Positions 8,810 to 18,604 of a stretch of DNA of 64,000 nt are shown here, piece by piece (position 1 is the stretch's first letter; the number at the start of each line of letters is the position of its first letter). Below the pieces are notes generated by a model. That model did no database searches. It had not been told where the DNA came from and was given only the letters and a program-made list of their open reading frames with translations. This DNA comes from BJGV01 sp964194745. Lineage in GTDB: Bacteria; Pseudomonadota; Gammaproteobacteria; Burkholderiales; Nitrosomonadaceae. The DNA lies in assembly GCA_965248035.1 (NCBI GenBank), contig OZ252054.1, forward strand, positions 1,550,001 to 1,614,000, read 5' to 3'. The position numbers were made by a program, and so were the translations under genes.

Positions 8810-9534
8810 AATTTACTCCCGTTCACATACTGAACCAAGTTGGCCCAGTTAATTTGATTGTCTAAAGAAATCCGGTTTTCTCTAAGGAACGATCTAATTA
8901 CTGCCCTGGCGGCTGTCTTTGCTTCTGTGAGCCCATTTTGGGCATGCGTTGAAAATATACATAATATAGCAAGATAGGTGTCTTCCCATCCGCTAATCTC
9001 TTTCCAAAAATCAGATCCTACATAGGTATAGTAGTTTCCCTTGTTTATTGTGCCGGCATGTCCATAGCATACGCCTTCAATGCACTTTATCGGTATAACC
9101 GCGCCCTGAGTTACAATACGTTTAGCTCTGGTGAAGTAGTCTTCCATTTTCTTACGTTGGGACGAATTCCCCCAGTATCTGCCAGACTTTACCTGAATGA
9201 TGGTTCTTATCCGACCTTCAACATACTCAATATCAATGCCCTCTGCCGTGGACTTCATGCCACCTTTACCAAATCGGCATATCACTACCGCGCACTGCTC
9301 TGCTAACGTACCAAACATGGTTTCTTCGCTAGACGACAAGTAGGCCTCAAGGATAGCTGTTGAAAAGCTCTCCTCATCATTAATCGCTCTCAAACAAAAA
9401 AGGTATGGATTCTTTCTTGTAACTAAGTCTTTAGGATTCAGGTTATCTAACTTTCCTTTAATCTTATCTGCAAAATCAGCGACATGTAAACTTATCTCTG
9501 CTTCAGCCTGGCACCACCATTCAGGGTTGTTCAC
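8806..9534 (-). CDS. Type II restriction endonuclease, PmeII-like family
   Basis: The 242-residue protein has a PD-(D/E)XK-type core: GIDIEY near residue 98 followed by IIQVKSGRYWGNSSQ near 112, the pattern I associate with PmeII-family restriction enzymes. Upstream AEQCAV and KSTAEG fit the same family. The start is GTG at 9534, overlapping the methyltransferase stop (GTGA), so its translation is probably coupled to that of the methyltransferase. It should cut DNA left unmodified by the partner enzyme; the recognition site cannot be deduced. The reading frame is intact, unlike its partner. Confidence 0.72.
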   Translation of the reverse strand: MNNPEWWCQAEAEISLHVADFADKIKGKLDNLNPKDLVTRKNPYLFCLRAINDEESFSTAILEAYLSSSEETMFGTLAEQCAVVICRFGKGGMKSTAEGIDIEYVEGRIRTIIQVKSGRYWGNSSQRKKMEDYFTRAKRIVTQGAVIPIKCIEGVCYGHAGTINKGNYYTYVGSDFWKEISGWEDTYLAILCIFSTHAQNGLTEAKTAARAVIRSFLRENRISLDNQINWANLVQYVNGSKL

Positions 9535-10365
9535 AACTCTTTCAGTCTTTTACGCATCAACGCACAATAATCTTTGGAAAGGTCAATCCCTACCGAGTTT
9601 CGGTTTAGCTTGTGTGCAGCAATAATAGTTGTCCCCGACCCCGCGAACGGGTCCAGCACAGTGTCTCTTTCGTCCGTGAATAACCGTATAAACCAATTAG
9701 GTAGTGCCTCGGGGAACGATGCCGGGTGGCCTGAATTGCCGCACTCAGTAGCCATGTGTAGTACGTTTGTAGGATAAGCCATCTCCCTGCCTTCCCAATT
9801 AGCCACACGCTTCCCAAACCCGTTTCCATGAGCGCTATCGTCACGTCTTTTATCTGTATCAGACAGACTTCTTAAACGGGAGTCCTTCCAGTCTCCCATA
9901 GGCACACGTACTGCTCCTTGATTCATTTTGAATTTTTTATGCCTGGTAAAATGCAGCAAGCGTTCCCATGAGTCGCGAAAGCGATTCGGCCATTTACCCG
10001 GGTAGCTGTTTTTTTTGTGCCAGCAATACTCCTCTACCCAAAGCCAGCCCTGAGACCTAAGCCCCTGGATCAACTCAATCACGTAAGGATGCCGTTCTCC
10101 GTTAATGGCGCGTTCTTTGATATTCAAGACAAACGACCCTGAGGGTTTTAAGCATTTCTTTAATTGCTCCGTTCTGGGGAGCATCCAATCAACATATTCA
10201 TTTGCACACCCCCCCCCTGTAATTGTCTTTTCGCTGATCCGCATAAGGGGGTGAGGTGATTATCAGATCTATAGTGTCATCAGGTATTTTCTCGGGAATA
10301 AGGGTTAGGCAATCCCCTTTATAAATCGAGGCTGTTTGCACCGCCTGTCCTAATACCACACTCAT
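9531..10365 (-). CDS. DNA methyltransferase (beta class), frameshifted at a G9 tract
   Basis: Site-specific N4-cytosine or N6-adenine methyltransferase. The true start is at 10365, overlapping the transposase stop as ATGA; this frame gives TSPPYADQR (motif IV) at about residues 39-47. Thirty-odd bases on, a run of nine G on the coding strand (10209-10217) throws translation out of frame. The rest, including DPFAGSGTT (motif I, near the C terminus), lies in the other frame to 9531. Eight or eleven G would restore a continuous product of about 277 residues. This is either a phase-variable gene in the OFF state or a homopolymer mutation. An internal ATG at 10244 could give an N-truncated product lacking motif IV. 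Confidence 0.8.
10209..10217 (-). repeat. Homopolymer G9 tract inside the methyltransferase gene
   Basis: Nine consecutive C on the + strand (G on the coding strand) between the codons for DNY and CANEYVDW. The frame before and after the tract differ by one base, so tract length decides whether full-length methyltransferase is made. Confidence 0.85.
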
Positions 10366-11288
10366 TTTACCAACTCAGCATAAGGAAGTCTCTTGCCAGT
10401 CATGCTCTTGCACAAGCTCTTCATTCTGTCCTGCGTATCCCTGCTCACATTCCCCTCATTCAGCCTGAAGGTAACTTCATTTACATAGCGACCCAGGTGC
10501 TTTTTACTGAAGCTATGGTACACCCCATTGTAACCACGTTTCAACAACGCCCATACGCTCTCTATACCATTAGTGTGCACCATTCCGTTCACATACTCTC
10601 TTGCTGAATGGTTTACACTTTGATAGTAAAACCCTTGTAAACCAATATAGCCCCTGTGATTATCTGTGTAAACAGTTGAGCCCGCCTTAACGTGTCTAAC
10701 AATCTTACCTTGCAAGGTAGCCTTGTCTGCTTTGGAAATTGGCATAGCTTGTACCCGCCCGCCCCGCTCACGCATACCCATTACCGCAGTCTTGCCTACC
10801 GCACCACGACCAGCCTTTAGTTTCTTGTCATTGTGTTTGTTTGTTTCTTTGCCGCCGATGTAGGTTTCGTCTGCCTCAACGATACCAGAAACCAAAGAGC
10901 CGTCTTGTGAGCAAGCCTCACGGATGCGGTGCCCAAGGTGCCATGCCGTCTTTTGTGTCATACTCAATTCTTTAGATAATTGCAAACTTGAGATCCCTTT
11001 TCTTGCGGTCAATACATAATATATTGCTACCGCCCATTTCCTCAGGCTCAATTTTGATGATTGCATAATCGTCCCGTTTCTGACAGTAAAATGTTTCCGG
11101 CAATCCCCGCACCAATACGTATGATTCTTAGCCTTAGCCCGGCTGATTCTATCAGCGCAACTACAATGCATACAAACTCGCTTATGGTTCCAAAGAACTT
11201 CTTCAAACCAATGTACTGCCTTTTCTTCGGTATCAAATCTTTCTAACAATTCCATGATGCTTATGGTTTTGGCTACGTGCTTTTTCAT
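10362..11288 (-). CDS. IS1595-family transposase (element 1)
   Basis: A 308-residue transposase. The open frame extends upstream to 11504, outside the element, so I place the start at the ATG at 11288 (MKKHVAKTISIM), downstream of the element's own promoter. It has an N-terminal zinc ribbon (CMHC and CGDC) and the ISXO2-like catalytic core: VEADETYIGGKE, STVYTDNHRGY and HTNGIESVWALLKRG. The C terminus, FRLNEG..., is intact. It shares architecture but only moderate identity with the transposases of the other two element types here. Its stop overlaps the methyltransferase start. Confidence 0.9.
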   Translation of the reverse strand: MKKHVAKTISIMELLERFDTEEKAVHWFEEVLWNHKRVCMHCSCADRISRAKAKNHTYWCGDCRKHFTVRNGTIMQSSKLSLRKWAVAIYYVLTARKGISSLQLSKELSMTQKTAWHLGHRIREACSQDGSLVSGIVEADETYIGGKETNKHNDKKLKAGRGAVGKTAVMGMRERGGRVQAMPISKADKATLQGKIVRHVKAGSTVYTDNHRGYIGLQGFYYQSVNHSAREYVNGMVHTNGIESVWALLKRGYNGVYHSFSKKHLGRYVNEVTFRLNEGNVSRDTQDRMKSLCKSMTGKRLPYAELVK

Positions 11289-11315
11289 ATCGACCGTTGT
11301 GCTTAGTATATGCGG

Positions 11316-11344
11316 ATTATAATATGAAAAGGCCTGAATGTCAA
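11316..11344 (-). promoter_or_regulatory. Sigma70 promoter of element 1
   Basis: On the minus strand TTGACA (11339-11344, inside the terminal repeat) is separated by exactly 17 bp from TATAAT (11316-11321, just inside the element). Both hexamers are perfect consensus. It lies 28 bp before the transposase ATG and should drive the whole cassette. Confidence 0.8.
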
Positions 11345-11376
11345 TATATTTTTGCGGATTTAAGTATATAATTCCC
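11326..11376 (-). repeat. Right terminal inverted repeat of element 1
   Basis: 51-bp partner of 8625-8675. It carries the -35 hexamer of the element promoter; the left copy has the same hexamer pointing inward, which is not followed by a -10 box. Confidence 0.9.
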
Positions 11377-11557
11377 CAAGATATACAATCTAAATCCATA
11401 CAAGTTAATGTTTCAGTCAATTTCAAAACACAAGTATGTATAAGATGTCTGGGCAGTATACGTACTATCCCCTTGATAATTGTCCACAACTGCATAGGTA
11501 ACATGAAGAAGTAGCGATACGACGTATAAACAATAAGGAAGGGAGATCAACGTTAAG

Positions 11558-11837
11558 GTGTCGAAACCGGTGGGGATCTATCAACTCATCGGTCACCGTC
11601 CAATTCTGGCATTCGGCAATTCCGACAGCGATATGCAGATGAACGAATACACCATGGGTGGTAAAGGCCGTCGATTGGGACTCTTTGTTCACCACACAGA
11701 TGCGAACTGCGAGTTTGCCTACGATCGCAAAAGCCATGTCGGCAAGCTCGACAAGACCCTCGACCAGGCGGATGGCCAATGGCTGGAGCATTGGGGATAT
11801 GAAGAAGGACTGGAAGGAGGTGTTTCCCGCAAGGTAA
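11558..11837 (+). pseudogene. C-terminal remnant of a HAD-family hydrolase
   Basis: The segment encodes the end of a haloacid-dehalogenase-like phosphatase: KPVGIYQLIGHRPILAFGNS, LGLFVHHTDA and YDRKSHVGKLDK. The N-terminal half with the DxDGT nucleophile motif is absent, and a stop codon precedes the first recognisable residues. Near 11775 the frame slips; the expected ending GWSIGDMKKDWKEVFP lies in another frame and stops at 11837. A hairpin repeat copy follows four bases later. The upstream break lies close to element 1, but no direct link is visible. Confidence 0.7.
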
Positions 11838-11840
11838 TGA

Positions 11841-11870
11841 ACGTTTGTTTTTGGCACAAAGCAGACATTC
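11841..11870. repeat. Dispersed hairpin repeat, copy 2
   Basis: ACGTTTGTTTTTGGCACAAA followed by GCAGACATTC; degenerate left arm, conserved loop and right arm. Confidence 0.65.
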
Positions 11871-12406
11871 AGAAAATTAACTTTGAACTAAGTGAAGGTG
11901 CGAGATGCTCATGTTATTTACGGACGATTCTTCAGTTCGTAGTTATCAAAATTCGGCAGCTTTCAGTAACGATCGGTGAGGTATCTTTATTGCCTATTCC
12001 ATTAGCTATCAGAGCAATAACACGCTCGTCAGTTTCATATGCATTGTGCGCATCCATTGGATTAGCATAATCTATGCCAAATACCCCAATAACATCGGCT
12101 ACATTGATATTAATATTAGTCGTGTCAACACAAAGCATTGAGTCTAAATAACGGTCCATAAATTCATTAGTTATTGTATAACTCAGTATGTCATTGGGAT
12201 CACTGAAAGCAATGATGTCGGCTTCACTAAGTGTACGTGAATCGTAATGCGGGCCATCTGCTCGGCAATAAGCATCATATTGACCTGTAATTTCAGGTGC
12301 TTCTCGAGTAAGCTGAAACATTGGCAGTTGATTGGCAAGCATAAAAATAGGAACACGCAATTCTTTACATGCTTGGTTAAATTTGTCAATATTCCTAAAT
12401 GGGGAT

Positions 12407-12650
12407 TTATGTAGTTGTTACCGGACTGCCATGTAACGGGGTAATCTGTTTGGCTAACTCAAATGTTCGCTGTTTCAGCGTGGAAAGCAGGTTGTCATAG
12501 GCATCGGTATTGGCGAGGAGGCAGGCTGTGAGACCAGTCACCTCCCCGGACTCAATCTTGAGAGGGCCGTTGATAGATTAACTGCTCCAACACGGTGCAG
12601 TAGATTTTCCCTGCCTTATCGGTAAGGATTTCCTCAATGAGAGATTGCAT
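12407..12650 (-). pseudogene. Remnant of the element 2 restriction gene (copy A)
   Basis: Only the ends of the gene seen at 31762-32345 remain. Compared with copy B, 331 bp (31855-32185 there) are missing between short matching CAA sequences, removing the whole nuclease core. Translation from the conserved ATG at 12650 ends a few codons after the junction. Confidence 0.8.
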
Positions 12651-13444
12651 TCCTTGAAAATACGATCTCTGGTCAGCTCACAATATTTGGGCTCTTTCTC
12701 AAGACCAATGGCTTGCCGACCATGTCGGATCGCTTCTATCATAGTAGTGCCCGATCCGACAAACGGATCAAACACCGTGTCCCCGATAAACGAGAATATC
12801 TTGATGCAGCGTTTCGGCAGTTCTCTTGGAAATGGGGCCTCATGACCAATCCGTTTCCTGCTCTCTCCATTGAATGACCATGACCCCAACGACCATTCCT
12901 TAAATTCCTCGGCGCTAATATCGTTGTTTCCAGGGCGCTCACGTTTCCACGTATCTTTATAGAGCACAATAATGGTTTCCACAGGGGCAATGACATGAGG
13001 GGCGCTGGCTGACTTCCAACTCCCCCATGCCGTGCGACGGGAGATATTGCCTTCATTCCACAGAATAGTCGCATGATAGCACCACCCGGCCTCCATTGCT
13101 AATCGCGTGATGTCTGCTGAAAGCGGTTGCTTGCCATTCTTGTTTTTATCCAGCGAGACATTGACGCATAAGCGACCGGTCGATTTCGTCCAATGAAAAC
13201 AATTCGTCAGCCACTGTTTAGAAAAGTTCAAATAGGCGTCGTAGGGCAATGAATCATCTTGTTGGGCACCAGAATATGCTTTGCCAACGTTATAGGGGGG
13301 AGAGGTCACAATTAAATCCACGCTTTCTCTCGTGATCGAAGCACGGAGTGTGGCGTCTCCCTGGATCAAGCGGTGAACGAGTGGGGAGTGAGCAAAAAGC
13401 ACATCCACAGCCGAATCCAAGAGGCCGGTCCCTACGGCGCTCAT
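12578..13444 (-). CDS. DNA methyltransferase (beta class) of element 2, copy A
   Basis: Intact 288-residue enzyme with motif order IV then I: VDLIVTSPPYNVGKAYSG near residue 42 and DPFVGSGTTMIEAI near 224. TSPPY points to an N4-cytosine or beta-class N6-adenine methyltransferase. The ATG at 13444 overlaps the transposase stop as ATGA. It differs from copy B at very few residues (for example GLEKEP versus GFEKEP, HEAPF versus HETPF). With its nuclease partner deleted it is a solitary methyltransferase. Confidence 0.88.
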   Translation of the reverse strand: MSAVGTGLLDSAVDVLFAHSPLVHRLIQGDATLRASITRESVDLIVTSPPYNVGKAYSGAQQDDSLPYDAYLNFSKQWLTNCFHWTKSTGRLCVNVSLDKNKNGKQPLSADITRLAMEAGWCYHATILWNEGNISRRTAWGSWKSASAPHVIAPVETIIVLYKDTWKRERPGNNDISAEEFKEWSLGSWSFNGESRKRIGHEAPFPRELPKRCIKIFSFIGDTVFDPFVGSGTTMIEAIRHGRQAIGLEKEPKYCELTRDRIFKECNLSLRKSLPIRQGKSTAPCWSS

Positions 13445-14335
13445 TGGACAAGCCCCTGATACGTTAAGCGTTTGCCAATGGCCGCATCACAGACGCTTTC
13501 AATGCGGTGCATGGTCTCCCGGCCACAACGTCCTTCATTGAGCCTGAACGAAAATTCATGAATATAACGCGATAAATGCTTGACGGATACTTGATGGAAT
13601 GTGCCGTTCAGTCCACGTTTTAAGACCGCCCAAACGCTCTCAATGCCAATGGTTTACGGCTTGGTGCTGATAGCCTTTACGCTCAATGCCTCGATAGGCG
13701 GCATGGTCATCCGTATAGAGCGTGCTGCCTATTTCTATCGCCTCTTGAATCTCCGTCCACAGCGTAAGCCGATCCGTCGCAGGCACTGGCAGGGCCACGG
13801 TCTTGCCACCACGCTCCCTCATGCCGAGGACGGGTTGTTTGCCAACTGTCCCGGCTTTCGGTTTATCCCCTTTCTTCCAGTGCTTGTTCCGTTCTTTCCC
13901 GCCCACATACGTTTCGTCGATTTCTACGATTCCTGAGAGACGGGTAAGATCGCCACGGCAAGCCTCTCGAATCCGATGCAACACAAACCAGGCGGACTTA
14001 TACGTGACCCCAATTTCTTTGCTTAATTGCATAGCGCTAATGCTCTTTCGAGAAGTCATGACGGTGTAAATGGCATAGAGCCATTTGTGAAGTCGAATGT
14101 GTGATTTTTCAAAAATGGAACCGGTCCGAACACTAAAATGCTTGCCGCATCCTCGACAGTCATACATCCCTTTTCGTTTTCCCGATCTTGTATAGACCGA
14201 TAGGCTTTGACATGTCGGGCAAGACACACCATATTTCCAGCGACGATCCTCAAGGTACTGTCGTGCGGTTTCCTCGTCAGGAAACATTTCCATCAACTGG
14301 TAGACACTGATTGCAGTATTGATCTTATAAGGCAT
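13441..14335 (-). pseudogene. Transposase of element 2, copy A (38-bp internal deletion)
   Basis: IS1595-family transposase starting MPYKINTAISVYQLM with zinc-ribbon pairs CPTC and CRGC, then VEIDETYVGGKE and STLYTDDHAAY. After HQAVNH about 13 codons (the SA-EYV-G--HTN segment of the other transposases) are missing and one extra base shifts the frame, giving an early stop. The remaining sequence, GIESVWAV to the C terminus, is intact in the other frame to 13441. The gene length of 895 bp is 38 bp short of a 310-residue frame. The identical lesion is present in copy B. Confidence 0.9.
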
Positions 14336-15166
14336 GGCATCCTCCTCTCATGATAAGAGAATTATACCACAATATTTTCCGGTGTAAAGTATATAGTTCC
14401 CCCTAAATGCCCCCCTTCTTGTGAAATCCTCGTCATTAAGGCGTGCAGCAATGCGCTGTAAACCATCAATGATTGTTCTGCTGCCAAGACTATGAGAAAT
14501 AAATGCATAATGATCCTCATGCATACTTATAGTTGCAGATTGATATTCTGCTCCACCACATGCCTGATTTGCAGTTACGGGCAAGTCATTCCATGTTTTA
14601 CTAACCATCCAGCAAAATGCCTGTGTAAAAGAAATGAGTATGTCTTCGCGAGTGTCTCCCACATAAAGCATCTGATCAGGAATGAAATCATTAGTAATAA
14701 TTTTTATCTTCTCGTTTACGAAAGCACGATGAAATGTATGGTCACCTGACATATCATAAGCTAGTATTTTCTTCCGATCGTCATTTATTTCTGACCAAGT
14801 CAATTCGTAAAATATTAGCTCATGGCCTTCATCTTCATTAGCTAGTCGTCTGACTCTGAGATTGCCAAGTTTTTTTTCGGCATTAATCGCATGAGTCAGG
14901 TCAATATTTTTTGTGATTTTGCTGATCTGATTTAACCCCATTTTATTTGCCAACCCCTCATAGAATTGAGTCGAGTAACCCGGTTCGTGTTTACTCACAC
15001 CATGCACCATCAGCACTTTTGTCGTATTAGTAGAATCTTTTACTAGAGGAAACAGTCCTTGGAACGGTTTCCCTGTGATTTGGCATAAGAGGTCCTCGCT
15101 AGATCTGGTACATCCGTTTAGTAGGGTTATGCAACAAACCAGGATGAATAGACGCATTAACTTCAT

Positions 15167-15538
15167 AATGATCTTTACAGCAAAATATATGTAACTGTAA
15201 TAGAGGTCTAGTAGTTCACGGACTTAGTTATGTATTTTGGTTATTGGCACTTTTTCCAACAATAATAGTGTATGTAGGTTAGGGAGGCAATTCAACGTCC
15301 ACTCTTAGCACAAAGCAGACACTCAACCGAGTAGAAGAACATGCGTATGTGTTTCATTTGGTGACGACACCAACTGACATTCCAATAGATTTTTTTAAAA
15401 CGTCAGCTATCCAACGATAGCGAACATTCCGTTAAATCAATTGAACTAGCACTTTCCGCCAACAGCGATCGTTAACGTCATTCAGTGATGGCACAGTGGC
15501 GCCATTCATTGAAACGATTATTAGCCGATTCTATTTCG
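15167..15538. other. Intergenic region with one hairpin repeat copy
   Basis: 372 bp separating two broken lipoprotein genes on the minus strand. It contains the dispersed hairpin repeat at 15295-15325 and no credible open frame. Confidence 0.5.
15295..15325. repeat. Dispersed hairpin repeat, copy 3
   Basis: ACGTCCACTCTTAGCACAAA then GCAGACACTCA; same core as the copies near 37.4-43.5 kb. Confidence 0.6.
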
Positions 15539-16740
15539 TTACTTTGAAATCGTAATTGGGATTCCCACATTCGATACGTCGGTGACCGTGGCCTGAAACA
15601 AGCTATTTAAGATCATGAAGGCGGTCCGATCCCACGAACTATCGCCGACCGAATAGTAGCGTCCCTTATATTGAATATGCAGTACGTCGTCCGAGGGTGC
15701 ATTATCGGAGACATTGATGGTCAGGGTCTGACGCGGATTGTACTCGATTTTACCGTGCGTTCGAGGGTCTGCAGTAATGGTTATCTGCAAATCCTGTTGG
15801 ATTCCCCCGACGCCTTTACTCACAAAGTGGAGAATGTGATAAAAGCTGCGCAGCTCGATCGCGCCGAACAGCGAAAATTCTCCGCCCGGATGACCCGGGC
15901 GTATATCCACCAGCACATAGTTGTCGGGCCGGTGATTAGCAATCTCGTTCAGAGCATTAAGTTCTTCGTCTGTTAGTATGCGCTGATCATAGTTGCTGAT
16001 CAGAACCCGCCCGATCGTTCGCTTCATCACCGTATAGGTGCCATCGTCGTTGTGCCGCCAACGCAATCCACTATCGACCCCTGTTGCCAGGCTCGAGGGA
16101 GCTTTGTCCCACGGCTCCTTGACGCCATCCAATATGACCTTATCGAAAATCAGATTGTTCACGAACAACTGGTTTTGCATCTGTAGTGATTCCAGGTGCA
16201 AAACGAAGCGCCGGAACGCCTTGTATTCGTCAAGATGACTAGCGTCATTTCTCATGAACCCTACACGGTTAGCCTTTTTGTCATCGATCTCGACCGAACT
16301 AGCCATCAAGCGCGTGATGATTGAAATAGGTAGATCCTGGTAGCCGAGTTTTGCGTAGGCGCCCTCAGGAAAGGGAGTGACGACCCGTTTTATGAAGTCC
16401 TGGCCGCTAATCGGAACGATACTGAAGGTGGGATTTTCCGAAGCACTGGTAGACAAGCTGAAGTCGAAAACATTGTTCCCCGGCGAAGTCACTATACTGC
16501 CACCAAAATTGCCCCTGGTGGTAAAGTCAAAGGTGGCGGCGATGCTGCCGGTCACAGTGAAGTGCACTGGGTTCTCCTGGCTTAACGGGCGATGTTGAGC
16601 AACAGGATTTCCTGCTCCAGTTGGCTGGTCGTCTCGTCATAACCGAGCACCGATTTGTGCAATGCCGGCGGGCCAACGCAGCCAGCGAGCATAAGGACTA
16701 ACGCGCTAATCCACAGTTTCGCTAATAGGATGATCTTCAT
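15539..16740 (-). pseudogene. Conserved hypothetical lipoprotein with a frameshift
   Basis: Reading from 16740, the product starts MKIILLAKLWISALVLMLAG with the lipobox LAGC, then GPPALHKSVLGYDETTSQ up to LLLNIAR, where the frame hits a stop. The continuation LSQENPVHFTVTGSIAATF lies in another frame from about 16585, indicating loss of one base at the CGCCCGTTAAG site. The restored protein is about 400 residues, predicted to be anchored in the outer membrane. I recognise it as a conserved proteobacterial lipoprotein of unknown function. The downstream frame could start at the GTG at 16567 but would lack the signal. Confidence 0.7.
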
Positions 16741-17211
16741 CTGATTTATAGCGATGCCGTTTGAAATTATTTTGTTAACCAGCAACCTGTACCCCATTCA
16801 TATTTGATAGTTTTTGACTCCAGAAACTTCTTAATATTATGAAGTTCTTGCATACTTTCCGCAGATGGTTTCAATGGTGTCACTCAATATAGCGAATACA
16901 TAGTTTTCTTCACCAAACTGGATATCTCACCATTAGCTGACACATCGGGCGAGTCGTTTCGCCTCAACTCGCGATTGGCCGCGCCACGAATAACAATAGA
17001 TAGTGACATTTGCACCAAAAAGGGAATAAAAGTTGATAAAACAGCAGTAAATCAAAACCCCATGAAAGGACGACTATGTCCAGTTGAGTAACTGCTCCTG
17101 GCCGACTACTACCGTTCAATAGGATAAGATTCTTTGAGTATTTTATAAACTGTTAAAGTGCTTCGATAAATATGAATGTTCACTTTCGACCCAAAGCTGA
17201 CACTCGGAAGG
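16741..17211. other. Intergenic region
   Basis: 470 bp with no convincing gene. It holds a degenerate hairpin repeat at 17174-17208 (GAATGTTCACTTTCGACCCA then AAGCTGACACTCGGA). Confidence 0.45.
17174..17208. repeat. Dispersed hairpin repeat, divergent copy 4
   Basis: A divergent copy with loop CGACCC in place of TGGCAC, next to the end of the ClC pseudogene. Confidence 0.45.
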
Positions 17212-18604
17212 TTAGCTGTTCCGATGAGTTGTGACCCTACCTACTTTGCCTAGTCCTTGGCTAGGTTGGCCATAGGAAAGGAAGCGCTCGGCCAGCGAAC
17301 TATAGAGTGGGTGGGGGCAAACTATGCGGGAAACGGCAGTAGCAATCAACGCCGTAGCCATCAGGGGCAGCACCATCTCATGGTTGTCGGTCATCTCCAT
17401 GACGATAAGGAAGGTGGTGATAGGTGCTTGCACGACCCCCGCAAAGTAGCCCACCATGGATAGCAACACAACGGCACCGACTGGGACGGAGGGTATAAAC
17501 TGTGAGAGATTGAGGCCGAAGCCCGCACCCACTGCGAGGGAAGGCGAAAAGACACCACCCGGGATGCCACTGACGTAGGAGACGATGGTAGCGAGGAACT
17601 TGAATATGCCGTAATGTAACGGCAATTCCTGGCTCCCTTCGATAATGTGCCTAGCTTCTGTGTAACCGGTACCAAAAGTAGTGCCACCTGAGATTAGACC
17701 AAGCAGAGCAAGAACGAAACCACAAGAAGCGGCAAAGGCTACTGGCCGCTCACGCGCAAACATGCCAACACGTCCTGGTATGCCGCGCGACATTGAGATC
17801 AGTACAGCGAGCAAACAGCCCACCGAGCAGACCACCAGATATGCCGCATAACAGCACAGGAATCCAAGCTTGGTCAAGTTGCAAGGAGGCAGAATTGTGG
17901 CCGAAAAAAGGGTAGTCTCCAAGCACGCTCATGGAAGTCACACCTGCTAGGATCACGCCCGTCAGGATGGTTCCGTTAGTGCGGTGTACGTGCGAGCGAC
18001 TTAGTTCTTCTATGGCGAAGACAATACCTGCGAGCGGCGCATTGAATGCAGCTGCAATACCAGCGGCGCCACCTGCCAATATCAGGCCCTTTTTCGCTTG
18101 CAGTCGCGAAAAGCGTACCAATCGACCGAGGGAATGCATGATAGTGGCACCTACCTGCACCATAGGACCCTCGCGACCGATAGATGCGCCGCAACACAGT
18201 CCTATCAGGGTGAACATGATTTTGCCGAAGGCAATACGCAGGGAAAACATTCGATCGCGTATCTGTTCGTTATCAAGAGCAGCGATGGTCTGAGGAATGC
18301 CGCTGCCTTGAGAGCCAACGAAAAAACGACGTGTTACCCAGGCAACTGTGCCCAAACCCAACGGAGCGACAATCAACATTAGAAATGGAGTAATTTCCAA
18401 CAACAGCTGATTATAGTTGTTGGCCCACTCAGCTCCAATGCCGAAGAAAATGGACGTTATTCCCACACAGATCGAACCGCCCTAGAAGACTAGGGACCGT
18501 ATCCATAGGCGAGGCGAGAGCAGCCTATGGCGAAGGCGTTTCAAGGGAAGAGATCGCAGAGCTCGTTCAAGCTGTCTTTCAAGTTGTCTTAAGAACAAGA
18601 GCAT
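17212..18604 (-). pseudogene. ClC-family chloride channel/antiporter, inactivated
   Basis: The sequence encodes ClC signatures: GSQGSGIPQ (GSGIP selectivity motif), GREGPMVQVGA, FNAPLAGIVFAIEE and GIPGGVFSPSLAVGAGFG. Two lesions break it. A TAG stop at 18482-18484 interrupts IRSLVF/GGSICVGITS, and a one-base insertion near 17810 (TTTGCTCGCTGTACTG) shifts the frame at GGLLGGLFA/VLISMSRG. The start is uncertain; 18604 gives a basic N terminus before the first membrane segment. A regulatory CBS domain is absent. Both lesions are in conserved segments, so the transporter is unlikely to function. Confidence 0.85.

Larger units (their letters stand above)
8625..11376 (-). mobile_element. IS1595-type element 1 carrying a restriction-modification cassette
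   Basis: A 2752-bp element with 51-bp terminal inverted repeats (8625-8675 and 11326-11376) that differ at one position and begin GGGAATTATATACTTA. It is flanked by a perfect 8-bp target duplication CAAGATAT at 8617-8624 and 11377-11384. All genes read leftward: transposase, beta-class DNA methyltransferase, PmeII-like restriction endonuclease and a 59-codon frame. Successive genes overlap by stop/start (ATGA at 10362-10365, GTGA at 9531-9534, ATGA at 8806-8809), and the last stop lies inside the left repeat. A consensus promoter straddles the inner edge of the right repeat. Confidence 0.93.
12402..14401 (-). mobile_element. IS1595-type element 2, copy A (defective, methyltransferase cargo)
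   Basis: A 2000-bp element with imperfect terminal repeats (GGGAACTATATACTTT at the transposase end, GGGATTTATGTAGTTG at the other), flanked by a perfect 8-bp target duplication CCTAAATG at 12394-12401 and 14402-14409. It carries a transposase with an internal deletion, an intact methyltransferase and a restriction gene reduced by a 331-bp internal deletion. It is almost identical in sequence to copy B at 30011-32350, from which it differs by that deletion and a few substitutions. It interrupts the hydrolase lipoprotein gene. Confidence 0.93.
11932..15166 (-). pseudogene. Alpha/beta-hydrolase-like lipoprotein gene split by element 2 copy A
   Basis: The upstream part (15166 to 14402) encodes a lipoprotein signal (LLNGC), VLMVHGVSKHEPGYS and FISHSLGSRTIIDG, a serine-hydrolase nucleophile elbow (Ser in HSLG). 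The downstream part (12393 to 11932) continues RNIDKFNQACKELRVPIFM in the same frame once the mobile element and one target duplication are removed. The restored gene is 1227 bp, 408 residues, without further lesions, so the insertion is probably the only inactivating event. The substrate is unknown; the VHG and HSLG motifs suggest an esterase or lipase-like enzyme on the periplasmic side of a membrane. Confidence 0.8.

Noticed and set aside
11289..11504. Long N-terminal extension of the element 1 transposase
   Set aside because: The open frame passes through the terminal repeat into flanking DNA; the promoter lies inside it, so the extension is not translated from the element.
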